From Pseudomonas sp. (GTDB lineage: Bacteria; Pseudomonadota; Gammaproteobacteria; Pseudomonadales; Pseudomonadaceae): a DNA stretch of 43,556 bases. This document shows positions 1 through 9,090 of the stretch, piece after piece. Both the position numbers and the translations under genes were made by a program. Location: NCBI GenBank assembly GCA_030656145.1, contig JAUSOF010000079.1, positions 1 through 43,556 of the forward strand, given 5' to 3'. How positions within the stretch are numbered: position 1 is the stretch's first letter; each line of letters starts with the position of its first letter. A model generated the notes under the pieces. The model did no database searches. It was not told the origin of the DNA and saw nothing but the letters and a program-made list of their open reading frames with translations.

Positions 1-1278
1 GATGCTCGACGGGCAGACATAGGCGCAGGCGCCGCATTCGATGCAGTCGAACAGGTTGTGCGCCTTGAGTTGCTCGTGTTCCTGGCCGATGGCGAAGAAA
101 TGCAGTTGCTGCGGCAGCAGGCTGGCCGGGCAGACTTCGGCGCACTCGCCGCAGCGAATGCACGGCATGGCCGGTGGTGGCGGCGGCAATTCGGCGCTGG
201 TCGTGGCGAGCAGGCAGTTGCTGGTCTTGATCAGTGGCACGTCGAAACTGGGCAGGGTAAAGCCCATCATCGGGCCGCCCATGATCAGGCGGTTGAGCTT
301 GCTACGGTCGAGGCCGGCAAACTCCAGCAGTTCGCCCACCGGGGTGCCAAGCAACGCCTCGACGTTCATGGGGCGTGCCAGGGCTTCGCCGGTGAGGGTG
401 GTGATGCGCGAGATCAGCGGTTTGCCGAGGACCACCGCGTCGTGGATAGCTTTGCAGGTGCCGACGTTCTGGCAGAGGATGCCGATATCCGCCGGCAGGC
501 CACCGCTGGGGACTTCGACACCGGTGAGAATCTGGATCAGTTGTTTCTCGCCGCCCGAGGGGTATTTGGTCGGGAACACTCGCAGTTGATAGCTGCGTTC
601 ATGTAAGGCTGAGCGCAGCGCCGCTATGGCCTCGGGTTTGTTGTCTTCGACGCCGATCAGTACCTGGTCGGGCTGGATCAACTGGGCGAGGATGTCGATG
701 CCGGAGATCAGTTGCTCGGTCCGCTCGCGCATCAACAGGTCGTCGGCGGTGATGTAGGGCTCGCACTCGGTGCCGTTGATCACCAGCGTATGAATCTTCT
801 GCGTTGGCCGGGCGTTGAGCTTGACCGCCGCAGGGAAGCCAGCGCCGCCCATGCCGCTGATCCCGGCCTGGCGAATAATCTCCAGCAGGCTGTTGTTTTC
901 CAAATGGCGGTAGTCAGGGCAGGGCGTCAGGGCGCACCACTGGTCCAGGCCGTCGCTGTCGATGACGATGGCCTGGGCGAGCATGCCGGATACATGCGGG
1001 TAGGGTTGCGGCCCGATGAAGCTGATGGTGCCTGAGGTTGGCGCGTGCAGCGGTACGCTGACAAAACCATTGGCAGTCGCTATCAGCTGACCCTTGAGTA
1101 CCCGTTGGCCCAGGCTAACCAGCGGCTCGGCTGGGGCGCCGATATGCTGGTTAAGCGGCAGCACCAGGCGCGTGGGCAGTGGTGCCAGCTGGATCGAGGT
1201 GCGGTTGGAGAGGTGCTTGCGTTCCGGCGGATGTATGCCGCCTGGGATATCCCAAACCAGAGGTTGCATTGCGCTCAT
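1..1278 (-). CDS. rsxC: Electron transport complex subunit RsxC/RnfC (N-terminal part)
   Basis: This is the peripheral Fe-S/flavin subunit of the Rnf/Rsx membrane complex, which couples NADH and ferredoxin-type redox to ion movement; in gammaproteobacteria Rsx also keeps SoxR reduced. The 426 visible codons start at an ATG that overlaps the rsxB stop (ATGA) and run off the left edge. The middle contains [12 protein letters not shown] and TECEPY stretches typical of the Nqo1-like flavin/NADH region. Two Cys clusters, [12 protein letters not shown] near residue 372 and [12 protein letters not shown] near 412, match the 4Fe-4S motifs of RnfC. The family is usually more than 500 residues, often over 700 in Pseudomonas, so the C-terminus is outside the window. 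It is third in the rsxA-rsxB-rsxC order. Confidence 0.96.
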   Translation of the reverse strand, partial: MSAMQPLVWDIPGGIHPPERKHLSNRTSIQLAPLPTRLVLPLNQHIGAPAEPLVSLGQRVLKGQLIATANGFVSVPLHAPTSGTISFIGPQPYPHVSGMLAQAIVIDSDGLDQWCALTPCPDYRHLENNSLLEIIRQAGISGMGGAGFPAAVKLNARPTQKIHTLVINGTECEPYITADDLLMRERTEQLISGIDILAQLIQPDQVLIGVEDNKPEAIAALRSALHERSYQLRVFPTKYPSGGEKQLIQILTGVEVPSGGLPADIGILCQNVGTCKAIHDAVVLGKPLISRITTLTGEALARPMNVEALLGTPVGELLEFAGLDRSKLNRLIMGGPMMGFTLPSFDVPLIKTSNCLLATTSAELPPPPPAMPCIRCGECAEVCPASLLPQQLHFFAIGQEHEQLKAHNLFDCIECGACAYVCPSSI

Positions 1279-1850
1279 GCTGCCTGCTCCCGGTCGCTGG
1301 CGATCAATTGGCCCGGTGGCAGGGGCTTGCTCCACTTCCAGCTTTGTACGCTGCTGCCCAGCTCAATCATGTCGATACAATCCACCGGGCAGGGTTCGAC
1401 GCAGAGGTCGCAGCCGGTGCATTCGGAGACGATCACTGTGTGCATCTGCTTGGCCGCGCCGACAATGGCGTCCACTGGGCAGGCCTGAATGCATTTGGTG
1501 CAGCCGATGCACTCGGCTTCGCGGATGTAGGCGACCATTTGTGGTTTCTCGCCTTCCACCGCATCCAGCGGTTCGATCTCGACATCCAGCAGGTCGGCCA
1601 GCGCCTGGATGGTCGCTTCGCCGCCTGGTGGGCATTTGTTGATCTTGTCGCCGCCGGCAATCGCCTCGGCATAAGGCTTGCAGCCGGGATAGCCGCACTG
1701 GCCGCACTGAGTCTGCGGCAGCAGGGCGTTGATCTGTTCGGCAATCGGGTTGCCTTCAACCCTGAAGCGCACCGCGGCAAAGCCGAGGATGGCGCCGGCC
1801 ACCAGACACAATCCCAGCAGGGCGAGAATCGCGCTGAGTACCAGGCTCAT
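1275..1850 (-). CDS. rsxB: Electron transport complex subunit RsxB/RnfB
   Basis: This is the Fe-S electron-transfer subunit of the Rnf/Rsx complex. The 191-residue protein starts with one membrane helix (about residues 4-28). A four-Cys cluster follows (C49, C52, C57, C73), of the kind found in RnfB and Fe-hydrogenase-type domains. Two ferredoxin 4Fe-4S motifs come next (C114/117/120/124 and C144/147/150/154). Length and cysteine layout are those expected for the family. The start overlaps the rsxA stop by four bases and its own stop overlaps the rsxC start by four bases, so the three genes are probably translationally coupled in one operon. Confidence 0.97.
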   Translation of the reverse strand: MSLVLSAILALLGLCLVAGAILGFAAVRFRVEGNPIAEQINALLPQTQCGQCGYPGCKPYAEAIAGGDKINKCPPGGEATIQALADLLDVEIEPLDAVEGEKPQMVAYIREAECIGCTKCIQACPVDAIVGAAKQMHTVIVSECTGCDLCVEPCPVDCIDMIELGSSVQSWKWSKPLPPGQLIASDREQAA

Positions 1851-2431
1851 AGCTTGATCAGCCCGGTAAAGCCCATGAATGCCAGCGACATCAACCCGGC
1901 GGTGATCATGCCGATGGCGGCGCCCTGGAAGGATTTTGGCACGTCGGCGATGGCGATGCGCTCACGCATGGCGGCGAATAGCACCAGCACCAGGGAAAAG
2001 CCGAGGCCGGCGGCAAAGCCGTTGGCAGTGGCCGTGATAAAGGAGAACTCGGCCTTGTTGGCGTTGAGCAAGGCCACGCCGAGGACGATGCAGTTGGTGG
2101 TGATCAGCGGCAGGAAAATGCCGAGCACGCGGTACAGCAGCGGGCTGGTCTTGTTCACCACCATTTCGGTGAACTGCACCACCACGGCGATCACCAGGAT
2201 AAAGCTGATGGTGCGCAGGAACTCGATATCCAGCGGCTTGAGCACGTACTGCTGAACCAGGTAGCTGCACATGGCCGCCAGGGTCAGAACGAAGGTGGTG
2301 GCCAGGGACAGGCCAATGGCCGTCTCGATTTTCTTCGACACACCCATGAACGGGCACAGGCCGAGGAACTGCACCAGCACGAAGTTATTGACCAGGATGG
2401 CACTGACCATGATCAAGGCGAGTTCGGTCAT
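1847..2431 (-). CDS. rsxA: Electron transport complex membrane subunit RsxA/RnfA
   Basis: This is an integral inner-membrane subunit of the Rnf/Rsx complex, related to NqrE and partner of RsxE. The 194-residue protein is almost wholly hydrophobic with about six helices. It opens with the family-typical stretch [19 protein letters not shown], and its conserved cysteines (C26 here, another mid-protein) are the kind that bind a membrane Fe-S centre in NqrD/E and RnfA/E. It is the first gene of the rsxABC run. The nearest upstream gene, metG, is on the same strand 236 bases away, so a separate promoter probably lies in that gap. Confidence 0.97.
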   Translation of the reverse strand: MTELALIMVSAILVNNFVLVQFLGLCPFMGVSKKIETAIGLSLATTFVLTLAAMCSYLVQQYVLKPLDIEFLRTISFILVIAVVVQFTEMVVNKTSPLLYRVLGIFLPLITTNCIVLGVALLNANKAEFSFITATANGFAAGLGFSLVLVLFAAMRERIAIADVPKSFQGAAIGMITAGLMSLAFMGFTGLIKL

Positions 2432-2667
2432 TGCGGGTTCCGTTGGTGGACAGGCAAAAAGCCGTTTCCCTCATCCGGCGCTGCGCGCCACCTTCTCCCA
2501 GAGGTAGAAGGTCATAAGGATGGCGTCGCTGCGCGACTCATATATTCAAGGGCAACTATTATCGGCAAGCCGATCCGGCCACACAAGCCGGATCACTGTT
2601 CCTGACTGGCTAGCATAAGGCTAGCGCAGCGTGCCGGAGCACCCTGCGCCAATCAGCCGCAGTGGGT
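2432..2667. other. Intergenic region between metG and rsxA with hairpin and repeat fragment
   Basis: This 236-base gap separates two minus-strand genes. A perfect 8-bp inverted repeat at 2572-2579/2587-2594 (GATCCGGC, 7-base loop) lies just past the metG stop and may end metG transcription, although no T-run follows it. Nearer rsxA, about 2470-2510, is a stretch reading CCCTCATCCGGCGCTGCGCG on the plus strand, which resembles dispersed repeats common in proteobacterial intergenic DNA. No strong sigma-70 promoter stands out by eye. Confidence 0.45.
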
Positions 2668-4710
2668 TTATTTGACCCGCTGGCCTGGCTTGGCGCCGCT
2701 ATCCGGGCTCAGCAGGTAGATTTCCTCGCCGCCGGGGCCTGCAGCCAGGACCATGCCTTCGCTGATACCGAACTTCATCTTGCGCGCCGCCAGGTTGGCC
2801 ACGTACAGGGTCAGGCGCCCTTCCAGCTTGCTCGGATCGGGGTAGGCGCTCTTGATGCCGCTGAACACGTTGCGCTTGGCGTCGCCGATGTCCAGGGTCA
2901 GGCGTAACAGCTTGTCGGCACCTTCGACGAATTCGCATTTCTCGATCAGGGCAATACGCAGGTCGACGGCGGCAAAGGCGTCGAAATTGATCTCACCAGC
3001 CAGTGGCTCTTTTGTCAGCTCGCCATTGCCTTGTACGGCAGGGGCGGCGTCGCTGGCGGCCAGGTCTTCTTTGGAGGCTTCGATCATGGCGTCGATTTTC
3101 GCAGGTTCGATCCGGGTCAGCAGTGCGCTGAACGGGTTCAGTTGATGGTTGGTCAGCAGGTTCTGGTGGTCGTCCCAGGTCAGCGGCGCGACATTGAGAA
3201 AGGCTTCGGCATCGGCAGCCAGTTTAGGCAGTACCGGCTTGAGGAAGATCAGCAGCTGGCGGAACAGGTTGATGCCCAGGGCGCAGATGGCCTGCACCTC
3301 GTCCTGCTTGCCGTCCTGTTTGGCCAGGGCCCAGGGCGCCTTGTCGGCGATCCAGGCGTTGGCGCGGTCGGCCAGGCCCATGATTTCGCGCATGGCGCGG
3401 GCAAAGTCACGGGCCTCGTAGGCCTCGGCGATGCTCGGGGCTGCGGCCTGGAAGGCGTCAGTCAGTTCGGGTGCGGCATTGCCGGCAACCAGCACGCCGG
3501 CATTACCCTTATGGATAAAGCCCGCGCAACGACTGGCGATATTGACGACTTTGCCGACCAGATCCGAATTGACCTTCTGCACGAAGTCGTCGAGGTTGAG
3601 GTCGAGGTCTTCAATACCGCGGCCCAGTTTGGCCGCGTAGTAATAACGCAGGTATTCCGGGTTGAGGTGATCCAGGTAGGTGCGCGCCTTGATGAAGGTG
3701 CCGCGCGACTTTGACATCTTCTGGCCGTTGACGGTCAGGTAGCCGTGCACAGCGACCGCAGTCGGCTTGCGGAAACCTGCGCCTTCGAGCATGGCCGGCC
3801 AGAACAGGGCGTGGAAGTTGACGATGTCCTTGCCGATGAAGTGGTACAGCTCGGTCGTCGAGTCCTTGCCCCAGAAGGCATCAAAATCAAGCTCGGGAGT
3901 GCGTGCGCAGAGGTTCTTGAAGCTGGCCATGTAGCCGACGGGTGCGTCTAGCCACACGTAGAAGTACTTGCCCGGCTCGTCAGGGATCTCGAAGCCGAAG
4001 TAGGGCGCATCGCGACTGATGTCCCATTCCTGCAGGCCGGAATCCAGCCATTCGGCGATCTTGTTGGCCACCGCGTCCTGCAAGGCGCCGCCTCGGGTCC
4101 AGCTTTTTAGCATGGCGTCGAAGTCTGGCAGTTTGAAGAAGAAGTGCTTGGAGTCGCGCAACTCCGGCACCGCACCGGAGATGGCAGAGCGCGGGTTCTT
4201 CAGCTCGGTGGGCTCATAGGTGGCGCCGCACTTCTCGCAGTTGTCGCCATACTGGTCCTCAGCGCCGCATTTCGGGCAGGTGCCCTTGATGAAGCGATCG
4301 GCGAGGAACATGCCCTTTTCCGGGTCGAAGTACTGGGTTACCGAGCGCGTGGCGATATGCCCTGCGTCGCGCAGCTTCAGGTAGATCGCTGCGGATAACT
4401 CGCGGTTCTCTTCGGAGTGGGTCGAGTGGTAGTTGTCGAAGTCCACCATGAAGTCAGCGAAGTCAGCCGTGTGTTCAGCCTTGACGTTGGCGATCAACTG
4501 CTCCGGAGTAATGCCTTCTTTCTCGGCGCGCAGCATGATCGCCGAGCCGTGGGCGTCGTCGGCGCAGACGTAGATGGCTTGGTTGCCGCGCAGTTTCTGG
4601 AAGCGCACCCACATATCGGTCTGGATGTACTCGAGCATATGGCCGAGGTGGATCGAGCCGTTGGCATAGGGCAGGGCGCTGGTAACGAGAATTTTGCGGG
4701 CTTCGCTCAT
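2668..4710 (-). CDS. metG: Methionyl-tRNA synthetase
   Basis: This cytoplasmic enzyme charges tRNA-Met and initiator tRNA with methionine. I place the start at the ATG at 4710, giving 680 residues beginning [18 protein letters not shown]. That matches how MetG proteins begin; an in-frame ATG 22 codons earlier would add an unrelated leader. The class I HIGH-type motif is HLGH (residues 21-24). Four zinc-ligand cysteines are at C145, C148, C158 and C161. The KMSKS loop is exact at 331-335. The last 110 or so residues form the EMAP-II/Arc1p-like tRNA-binding domain of the dimeric MetG form. It is transcribed divergently from apbC across about 200 bases. Confidence 0.97.
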   Translation of the reverse strand: MSEARKILVTSALPYANGSIHLGHMLEYIQTDMWVRFQKLRGNQAIYVCADDAHGSAIMLRAEKEGITPEQLIANVKAEHTADFADFMVDFDNYHSTHSEENRELSAAIYLKLRDAGHIATRSVTQYFDPEKGMFLADRFIKGTCPKCGAEDQYGDNCEKCGATYEPTELKNPRSAISGAVPELRDSKHFFFKLPDFDAMLKSWTRGGALQDAVANKIAEWLDSGLQEWDISRDAPYFGFEIPDEPGKYFYVWLDAPVGYMASFKNLCARTPELDFDAFWGKDSTTELYHFIGKDIVNFHALFWPAMLEGAGFRKPTAVAVHGYLTVNGQKMSKSRGTFIKARTYLDHLNPEYLRYYYAAKLGRGIEDLDLNLDDFVQKVNSDLVGKVVNIASRCAGFIHKGNAGVLVAGNAAPELTDAFQAAAPSIAEAYEARDFARAMREIMGLADRANAWIADKAPWALAKQDGKQDEVQAICALGINLFRQLLIFLKPVLPKLAADAEAFLNVAPLTWDDHQNLLTNHQLNPFSALLTRIEPAKIDAMIEASKEDLAASDAAPAVQGNGELTKEPLAGEINFDAFAAVDLRIALIEKCEFVEGADKLLRLTLDIGDAKRNVFSGIKSAYPDPSKLEGRLTLYVANLAARKMKFGISEGMVLAAGPGGEEIYLLSPDSGAKPGQRVK

Positions 4711-4913
4711 GGGAATCGGCTGCACTGGTAACTCAGGGAAGCCGGCAACTATATAGGTGCGGGGAATTTTTTTCATCCTCGCGCAGGCAAACCCTGTCGT
4801 CGATAGTGTCTCGGGATACCTGCCAACTGCTCGATTGTGAGTAGGCTTGCGCCTATAGCTGTTGCCCTGGGGTAATATGTCCGCCTGATTTACTCAGTCT
4901 TTCGGAGTCCTCC
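4711..4913. promoter_or_regulatory. Divergent promoter region of metG and apbC
   Basis: This 203-base stretch lies between divergent metG and apbC and must carry both promoters. A TAATAT box at 4873-4878 could be the -10 for apbC, but no good -35 sits at the right distance. The GGAG at about 4904-4907 is the apbC ribosome-binding site. The exact promoters are not resolved. Confidence 0.4.
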
Positions 4914-6005
4914 ATGAGTGTTGTTACCCGCGCGGCGGTCGAAGCCGCATTGTCCCAATACATCGATCCCCATCTTAATCAGGATCCGGTCAGTGCTGGC
5001 TGTGTGCGTGAGGTAGACATCCAGGGTGGCAAGGTTGGTGTGCGGCTGCAGTTGGGTTACGCCGCCGGTTTGTTCAAAAGCGGCTGGGCGCAGATGCTGC
5101 AGATGGCCCTGGAAGGCCTCGATGGCGTCGACAGTGCGCAGGTCCAGGTCGACTGCGTGATCGAGGCACACAAGGCGCAAACCCAGGTGCCGGCCTTGGC
5201 CAATGTGAAGAATGTGATCGCCGTGGCCTCAGGCAAGGGCGGTGTGGGCAAGTCCACCACCGCCGCCAACCTGGCGCTGGCGTTGATGCGTGAGGGCGCC
5301 AAGGTCGGCATTCTCGATGCGGACATTTACGGTCCGAGTCAGGGCATCATGTTCGGTATCGCCGAGGGTACGCGGCCTGAAATCAAGGATCAGAAATGGT
5401 TCGTGCCGCTCAAAGCCCATGGTATCGAAGTGATGTCGATGGCTTTTCTGACCGACGAAAATACCCCAGTGGTATGGCGCGGGCCGATGGTCTCTGGTGC
5501 GTTGATCCAGCTAATCACCCAGACCGCCTGGAATGACTTGGATTATCTGGTAGTCGACATGCCGCCAGGCACTGGTGATATCCAGCTGACCCTGGCGCAG
5601 AAGGTGCCGGTGTCCGGTGCGGTGATCGTCACCACGCCGCAGGACCTGGCGTTGCTGGATGCGAAGAAGGGCGTAGAGATGTTCCGCAAGGTGAATATCC
5701 CGGTGCTCGGTGTGGTGGAAAATATGGCAGTGCATATTTGCTCGAACTGCGGGCATGCCGAGCATCTGTTCGGTGAGGGTGGTGGCGAGAAGCTGGCGGC
5801 GCAGTTCGATGTCGACCTGCTGGCGTCTTTGCCGTTGTCGATGGCCATTCGCATCCAATCCGACGGCGGCAAGCCGACCACTATCGCCGACCCGGAAAGC
5901 CAGATCGCCATGATCTATCAGGAGATCGCCCGTAACGTCGGTGCGCGCATCGCCCAGGGTGAGCGGCAGCAGACGATGCCGAGCATCATGGTCAGCGATG
6001 ACTGA
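4914..6005 (+). CDS. apbC: Mrp/ApbC family Fe-S cluster carrier ATPase
   Basis: This is a cytoplasmic P-loop ATPase that carries and delivers Fe-S clusters to apoproteins (Mrp/Nbp35/ApbC family). It is unrelated to the Mrp antiporters elsewhere in this window. The 363-residue protein has an N-terminal MIP18/DUF59-type domain (about 1-85). The deviant Walker A GKGGVGKST follows at 107-115, then DMPPGTGD at 215-222 and the conserved CxxC pair C276/C279 that holds a bridging cluster in the dimer. A GGAG ribosome-binding site precedes the ATG. Pairing with a divergent metG is, from memory, common in gammaproteobacteria. The gene ends at a strong terminator shared with the convergent cold-shock gene. 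Confidence 0.95.
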   Translation: MSVVTRAAVEAALSQYIDPHLNQDPVSAGCVREVDIQGGKVGVRLQLGYAAGLFKSGWAQMLQMALEGLDGVDSAQVQVDCVIEAHKAQTQVPALANVKNVIAVASGKGGVGKSTTAANLALALMREGAKVGILDADIYGPSQGIMFGIAEGTRPEIKDQKWFVPLKAHGIEVMSMAFLTDENTPVVWRGPMVSGALIQLITQTAWNDLDYLVVDMPPGTGDIQLTLAQKVPVSGAVIVTTPQDLALLDAKKGVEMFRKVNIPVLGVVENMAVHICSNCGHAEHLFGEGGGEKLAAQFDVDLLASLPLSMAIRIQSDGGKPTTIADPESQIAMIYQEIARNVGARIAQGERQQTMPSIMVSDD

Positions 6006-6072
6006 TTCCGCTGCGGCGCGCAGGCTCTGTGCGCCGTTGGTGTGCAACGTAATCACAAAACATGCGCCCACA

Positions 6073-6095
6073 AAAAATTTCCGGGAGAAATTTTT
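6073..6095. terminator. AT-rich hairpin after apbC
   Basis: AAAAATTTC (6073-6081) pairs perfectly with GAAATTTTT (6087-6095) around a five-base loop. Because the stem itself ends in T on both strands, it may act as an extra terminator or RNA end-stabilising hairpin ahead of the main terminator about 70 bases on. Confidence 0.4.
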
Positions 6096-6146
6096 GACGC
6101 TGCGTAGCGGCGGCCCGAAGGGTGGCCGCCAGGGATGGTCGGCCAC

Positions 6147-6176
6147 AAAAAAGCCCCGCACTAGGCGGGGCTTTTT
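6147..6176. terminator. Bidirectional intrinsic terminator between apbC and the cold-shock gene
   Basis: GCCCCGC (6153-6159) pairs with GCGGGGC (6165-6171) around a five-base loop. An A-run lies before and a T-run after, so the hairpin works on both strands. It ends apbC from the left and the convergent cold-shock gene from the right. Confidence 0.9.
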
Positions 6177-6196
6177 AACAAGCGGGTTAGATCAGG

Positions 6197-6406
6197 TTAT
6201 GCAACCTGAACTTCCTCAGCTTGCATGCCTTTCTGACCACGGGTGGCCACGAAAGTAACTGCTTGGCCTTCTTTCAGGCTCTTGAAGCCATCGCTCTGGA
6301 TAGCTTTGAAGTGTACGAACAGGTCATCACCGGATTGCGGAGTGATAAAGCCGTAGCCTTTCTCATCGTTAAACCACTTGACGGTACCATTCTGACGATT
6401 CGACAT
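6197..6406 (-). CDS. capB: Cold-shock domain protein (CapB/CspA type)
   Basis: This small cytoplasmic nucleic-acid chaperone binds single-stranded RNA and DNA and melts secondary structure at low temperature. The 69 residues are one cold-shock (OB-fold) domain with RNP1 KGYGFI at 16-21 and RNP2 LFVHF at 29-33. The sequence closely resembles Pseudomonas CapB as I remember it. The ribosome-binding site is TAGGAG, about seven bases before the ATG. The leader upstream is long and structured, as is usual for cold-inducible csp genes, but induction cannot be proven from sequence. Which of the several Pseudomonas csp paralogues this corresponds to is uncertain. Confidence 0.93.
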   Translation of the reverse strand: MSNRQNGTVKWFNDEKGYGFITPQSGDDLFVHFKAIQSDGFKSLKEGQAVTFVATRGQKGMQAEEVQVA

Positions 6407-6731
6407 GTTATGTCTCCTAACAATTTTAATAACAGCCCTGGAAAAGCCCAGGCCGGGACTGAGTGCAACGAGTACTAGGAGTCGGACGATGTTTGGATCG
6501 AAATCTAGGCATCAAGTAGCGATTCGCGGTGACACATGCAGCACAGTGGCGCTACTGTACGCGGTTTTAACGATAAGCGCGAACGCTCTGTAGGCCTTTC
6601 TGTTATTTGGCGATGGTTGAAGTAAGGCCGTAACTTATGGGCTGGCCTTGGTCGACAGCCTTTGAACCCTGTCGCCGGCCCCGGTAAGATGCGTTCACTT
6701 CTTCATCACCCGCTTATTCAGGACACTCGCC
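6407..6731. promoter_or_regulatory. Divergent region: capB leader and dcd promoter
   Basis: This 325-base gap holds no convincing gene. The left half is the probable 5' leader of the minus-strand cold-shock gene, with a short hairpin (CCTGG 6437-6441 with CCAGG 6448-6452) close to its ribosome-binding site. The right end carries the dcd promoter, listed separately. Long structured leaders are typical of csp mRNAs, but the transcription start here is unknown. Confidence 0.5.
6662..6690 (+). promoter_or_regulatory. Sigma-70 type promoter of dcd
   Basis: TTGAAC (6662-6667) and TAAGAT (6685-6690) are separated by exactly 17 bases, a good sigma-70 arrangement. Transcription would start near 6697, giving a leader of about 35 bases before the dcd ATG. 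Confidence 0.6.
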
Positions 6732-7298
6732 ATGAGCATCAAATCGGATAAATGGATTCGCCGCATGGCTCAAGAGCACGGCATGATCGAACCCTTCGTT
6801 GAGCGCCAGGTGCGCGCAGAAGGGAGTCAGCCGCTGATCTCCTTCGGTGTTTCCAGCTATGGCTACGATGTGCGCTGTGCCGATGAGTTCAAGGTGTTCA
6901 CCAACATCAATTCGGCTACCGTTGATCCGAAGAACTTCGACGAAAAGAGCTTTGTCGACGTCAAAAGCGACGTGTGCATCATTCCTCCGAACTCCTTCGC
7001 CCTGGCGCGCACCGTTGAATACTTCCGTATCCCGCGCAATGTGCTGACCATCTGCCTGGGCAAGAGCACTTATGCGCGTTGCGGCATCATCGTCAACGTC
7101 ACCCCGCTGGAGCCAGAATGGGAAGGCCATGTGACGCTGGAGTTTTCCAACACCACTACCTTGCCGGCGAAGATCTATGCCCATGAAGGTGTGGCGCAGA
7201 TGCTCTTTCTCGAATCTGATGAGGAGTGTGAAGTGTCCTACAAGGATCGAGGTGGCAAATACCAGGGGCAACGGGGCGTGACCCTGCCGAAAGCCTGA
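6732..7298 (+). CDS. dcd: dCTP deaminase
   Basis: This cytoplasmic homotrimer deaminates dCTP to dUTP and ammonia, feeding dUTPase and then thymidylate synthesis. The 188-residue protein matches the usual family length. It contains KSTYARCG at 111-118 (active-site Ser and Arg of the dUTPase/Dcd fold) and [16 protein letters not shown] at 125-140, with E137 in the position of the catalytic glutamate (E138 in E. coli). SSYGYDVR at 41-48 is also typical. A sigma-70 promoter lies upstream, and a shared terminator separates it from the convergent nadE. Confidence 0.96.
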   Translation: MSIKSDKWIRRMAQEHGMIEPFVERQVRAEGSQPLISFGVSSYGYDVRCADEFKVFTNINSATVDPKNFDEKSFVDVKSDVCIIPPNSFALARTVEYFRIPRNVLTICLGKSTYARCGIIVNVTPLEPEWEGHVTLEFSNTTTLPAKIYAHEGVAQMLFLESDEECEVSYKDRGGKYQGQRGVTLPKA

Positions 7299-7313
7299 TA
7301 GATTTTCTGGATT

Positions 7314-7353
7314 AAAAAAGCCGGGTTCCACATTGTGTGGAGCCCGGCTTTTT
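7314..7353. terminator. Bidirectional intrinsic terminator between dcd and nadE
   Basis: AGCCGGGTTCCACA (7319-7332) pairs with TGTGGAGCCCGGCT (7336-7349) with one G-T wobble and a three-base loop. An A-run precedes it and a T-run follows, so it works on both strands and ends both convergent genes. Confidence 0.9.
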
Positions 7354-7372
7354 CTTGCCCGTGATTTCGTAA

Positions 7373-8200
7373 TCAGGGTGCCAGCGGCAGTTCGCGCTTA
7401 TGCCGACTGTTGTCGTAGGTGCGGGTGATGATGGCGTACGCCTCGTCGCGAACCGGCTGGCCATGCAGGAAGGCGTCGATCTCGGCGTAACTGACGCCAT
7501 GTGCTTCTTCGTCCGGTTTGCCGGGGCGCAGTTCTTCCAGGTCGGCGGTGGGTACCTTGAAGACCAGGTTTTCCGGTGCGCCAAGTTGCTTGGCAATGGC
7601 GCGCACCTGGCCTTTGACCAGGCCACTGAGCGGGGCCAGGTCGCAAGCGCCATCACCGAATTTGGTAAAAAAGCCCATCACCGCCTCGGCAGCGTGATCG
7701 GTGCCGATCACCAGGCCATTATTGGCATTGGCGATAGCGAACTGGGCGACCATGCGCACACGGGCCTTGATGTTGCCGACGACAAAGTCGCGGCGTGCGG
7801 CGGTGAGTTTCTGCAGATGAGTGACCTGTTCGCCGAGCCCCGCCACGCTGCCTTCGATGTTCACAGTGTCTTCTTCGTCCGCACCGATAAACTGCAGCGA
7901 TGCCTGGGCATCATGCTCGTCGTGCTGGGTGCCGTGAGGCAGGCGCACGGCAATGAAGCGGTACGCAGCATCGTTGGTCTGGTTGCGCAGTTCTTCCACG
8001 CTTAGCTGCGCCAGACGCCCTGCGGTCAGTGAGTCGACCCCGCCGCTGATGCCCAGCACCAGTACTTTCAGGCCGGCGTTACGCAGGCAATCCTTGATAA
8101 AGGTTTTGCGCCGCTCAATCTCAGCCAGCAGGGCGGCTTCGTCGGCGAAGGGGGGCACCACGTTCAGGGCGGTGGCGATTTCGGCTTGGCGGCTGCTCAT
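7373..8200 (-). CDS. nadE: NAD+ synthetase, ammonia-dependent
   Basis: This cytoplasmic enzyme makes NAD+ from nicotinic acid adenine dinucleotide, ATP and ammonia, the last step of NAD synthesis. The 275-residue protein has the N-type ATP pyrophosphatase loop SGGVDS at 52-57 and a second conserved stretch, [23 protein letters not shown]. It lacks the N-terminal glutaminase/nitrilase domain, so it should use free ammonia rather than glutamine. Its length matches, from memory, the P. aeruginosa enzyme. The ATG follows an AAGGAA ribosome-binding site. I do not see pncB next to it in this window. Confidence 0.95.
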   Translation of the reverse strand: MSSRQAEIATALNVVPPFADEAALLAEIERRKTFIKDCLRNAGLKVLVLGISGGVDSLTAGRLAQLSVEELRNQTNDAAYRFIAVRLPHGTQHDEHDAQASLQFIGADEEDTVNIEGSVAGLGEQVTHLQKLTAARRDFVVGNIKARVRMVAQFAIANANNGLVIGTDHAAEAVMGFFTKFGDGACDLAPLSGLVKGQVRAIAKQLGAPENLVFKVPTADLEELRPGKPDEEAHGVSYAEIDAFLHGQPVRDEAYAIITRTYDNSRHKRELPLAP

Positions 8201-8696
8201 GCTGGTTCCTTAGTGCAAGTCGGTACGCGGATGATGGTGGGCGGCAAGCGACGGCCTGCTCGTGGTGCATGGCCTCCCATCGTGATGGTTTGCCACAGGC
8301 GCTAGAAGGATCATAAGCCAACTATGCCCTCGCGTTAATCTGCAAAGTTGTGTTTGGGCGGAAATTCAAGCGAACAGCAAGCGCCCTGGGCCCCCCGCGG
8401 TGCGCTGCTGCAGTGCCGAGCACTTCAGCGATGTCGGCTGTCCCGTAGTTTCACCTTCAGTGCGGCTGGTCGGCGTTGGATTGCCCCGGATTTAATCCAG
8501 GCTACAAAAAACGGTGCATTTGGCTTAACTGAACAGTACTGCGGTCTGGCGGAGCAGTGGCGCTGAAACATCTGGAAAGGCTGTGCTGCGAGGTACGGCC
8601 TGTGCTGGTCGAGTTGCTTTGGTAGGGTGGGTCTGACCGGGAGCGTGTCGGTTTATGGAGGGGCGTTCGAGTGTTTTAGTACTGGAGGAATCAGTT
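8201..8696. other. 496-base gap without a recognisable gene
   Basis: This stretch separates nadE (minus) from the small gene at 8697 (plus) and must hold the nadE promoter at its left side. It contains one inverted copy of the 22-bp GTAGCCCGG-type repeat at 8484-8505. The short open frames here have no ribosome-binding sites and no family resemblance, so I call no gene. It could be the eroded remains of a lost gene. Confidence 0.5.
8484..8505 (-). repeat. Dispersed 22-bp palindromic repeat, copy 1
   Basis: Read on the minus strand this is GTAGCCTGGATTAAATCCGG plus GG. It differs at two positions from the copy at 38421-38442 and is related to the copy at 36171-36192. The core can fold as a small hairpin (GGAT/ATCC). 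It resembles short REP-like repeats scattered in pseudomonad genomes. Confidence 0.6.
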
Positions 8697-8924
8697 ATGA
8701 CGACCTGGAAAATCACATACAGCAAAGATGAGCGGACCGAGGTGTTCGAGCTGCAGTCCAGCAGCAAGCCGAGCATGGAACAGGCGGTTCTGCAGTTGCT
8801 CAAAATGGCCGAAAAGGTTTACGAGTGCGAAGAGCCAAAAGATTTACCCAATGAAATCCAGACCCCGGCCGTCCGCCTGGATGAGTGTTATGGCATCACC
8901 ATCACCGGGATCACCCGCGACTGA
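8697..8924 (+). CDS. Conserved-looking small protein of unknown function
   Basis: I do not recognise this 75-residue protein. The ATG at 8697 follows a good CTGGAGGA ribosome-binding site by about seven bases, so I prefer it to an in-frame ATG 14 codons earlier that lacks one. The product is soluble, with no signal peptide or membrane segment. It starts with a hydrophilic beta-like stretch (MTTWKITYSKDERTEVFEL), then a predicted helix around residues 26-42 (MEQAVLQLLKMAEKVYE), and ends in a beta-like segment (CYGITITGITRD). It stands alone between a long gap and the QuiP operon terminator. The base composition and ribosome-binding site make a real gene likely; the role is unknown. Confidence 0.7.
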   Translation: MTTWKITYSKDERTEVFELQSSSKPSMEQAVLQLLKMAEKVYECEEPKDLPNEIQTPAVRLDECYGITITGITRD

Positions 8925-8975
8925 CCCTTGTCAGTTGTTGGGCCGGCTGAGGGTGAGCGAACGCGGAGGTAAATC

Positions 8976-9011
8976 ATGCGCAAAAGAAAGGGCGCCAAGA
9001 AGGCGCCCTAA
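8976..9011 (+). CDS. Possible 11-residue basic micro-ORF overlapping a terminator
   Basis: A perfect GGAGGT ribosome-binding site (8965-8970) stands five bases before an ATG that opens an 11-codon frame, MRKRKGAKKAP, ending in TAA. Seven of its residues are Lys, Arg or the initiator Met, so it is strongly basic. The frame runs through the stem of the hairpin that probably terminates the opposite-strand acylase operon, and ribosomes reading it would open that hairpin in a plus-strand transcript. It lies 51 bases after the small gene at 8697 and could be co-transcribed. Chance is quite possible at this size. Confidence 0.3.
   Translation: MRKRKGAKKAP
8980..9009 (-). terminator. Intrinsic terminator of the acylase operon
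   Basis: AGGGCGCC (8989-8996) pairs perfectly with GGCGCCCT (9002-9009) around a five-base loop. On the minus strand it is followed by TTTCTTTTG, a usable T-run, so it should stop transcription coming from the QuiP-like gene. On the plus strand no T-run follows. Confidence 0.7.
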
Positions 9012-9090
9012 AGTGATGACCTATGGAGTAAGTCTGCTTACTCAGAGCTGAGGCCTGCACATTGGTTCAGTCATGGCCGACCAGCGGTGA

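Noticed and set aside
4711..4776. 22-codon N-terminal extension of MetG
   Set aside because: MetG proteins begin close to the active-site strand. The extension has no family match, and its GAGG is too near the ATG to serve as a ribosome-binding site.
4914..6005. Link between the ApbC/Mrp protein and the Mrp antiporters
   Set aside because: The shared name is a coincidence. ApbC/Mrp is a soluble Fe-S carrier ATPase and not an antiporter part.
6013..6258. Plus-strand frame continuing past apbC
   Set aside because: It runs through the bidirectional terminator and antisense into the cold-shock gene, with no ribosome-binding site.
8348..8566. 72-codon plus-strand frame in the long gap
   Set aside because: It has no ribosome-binding site and a composition unlike a protein, and it runs through a dispersed repeat.
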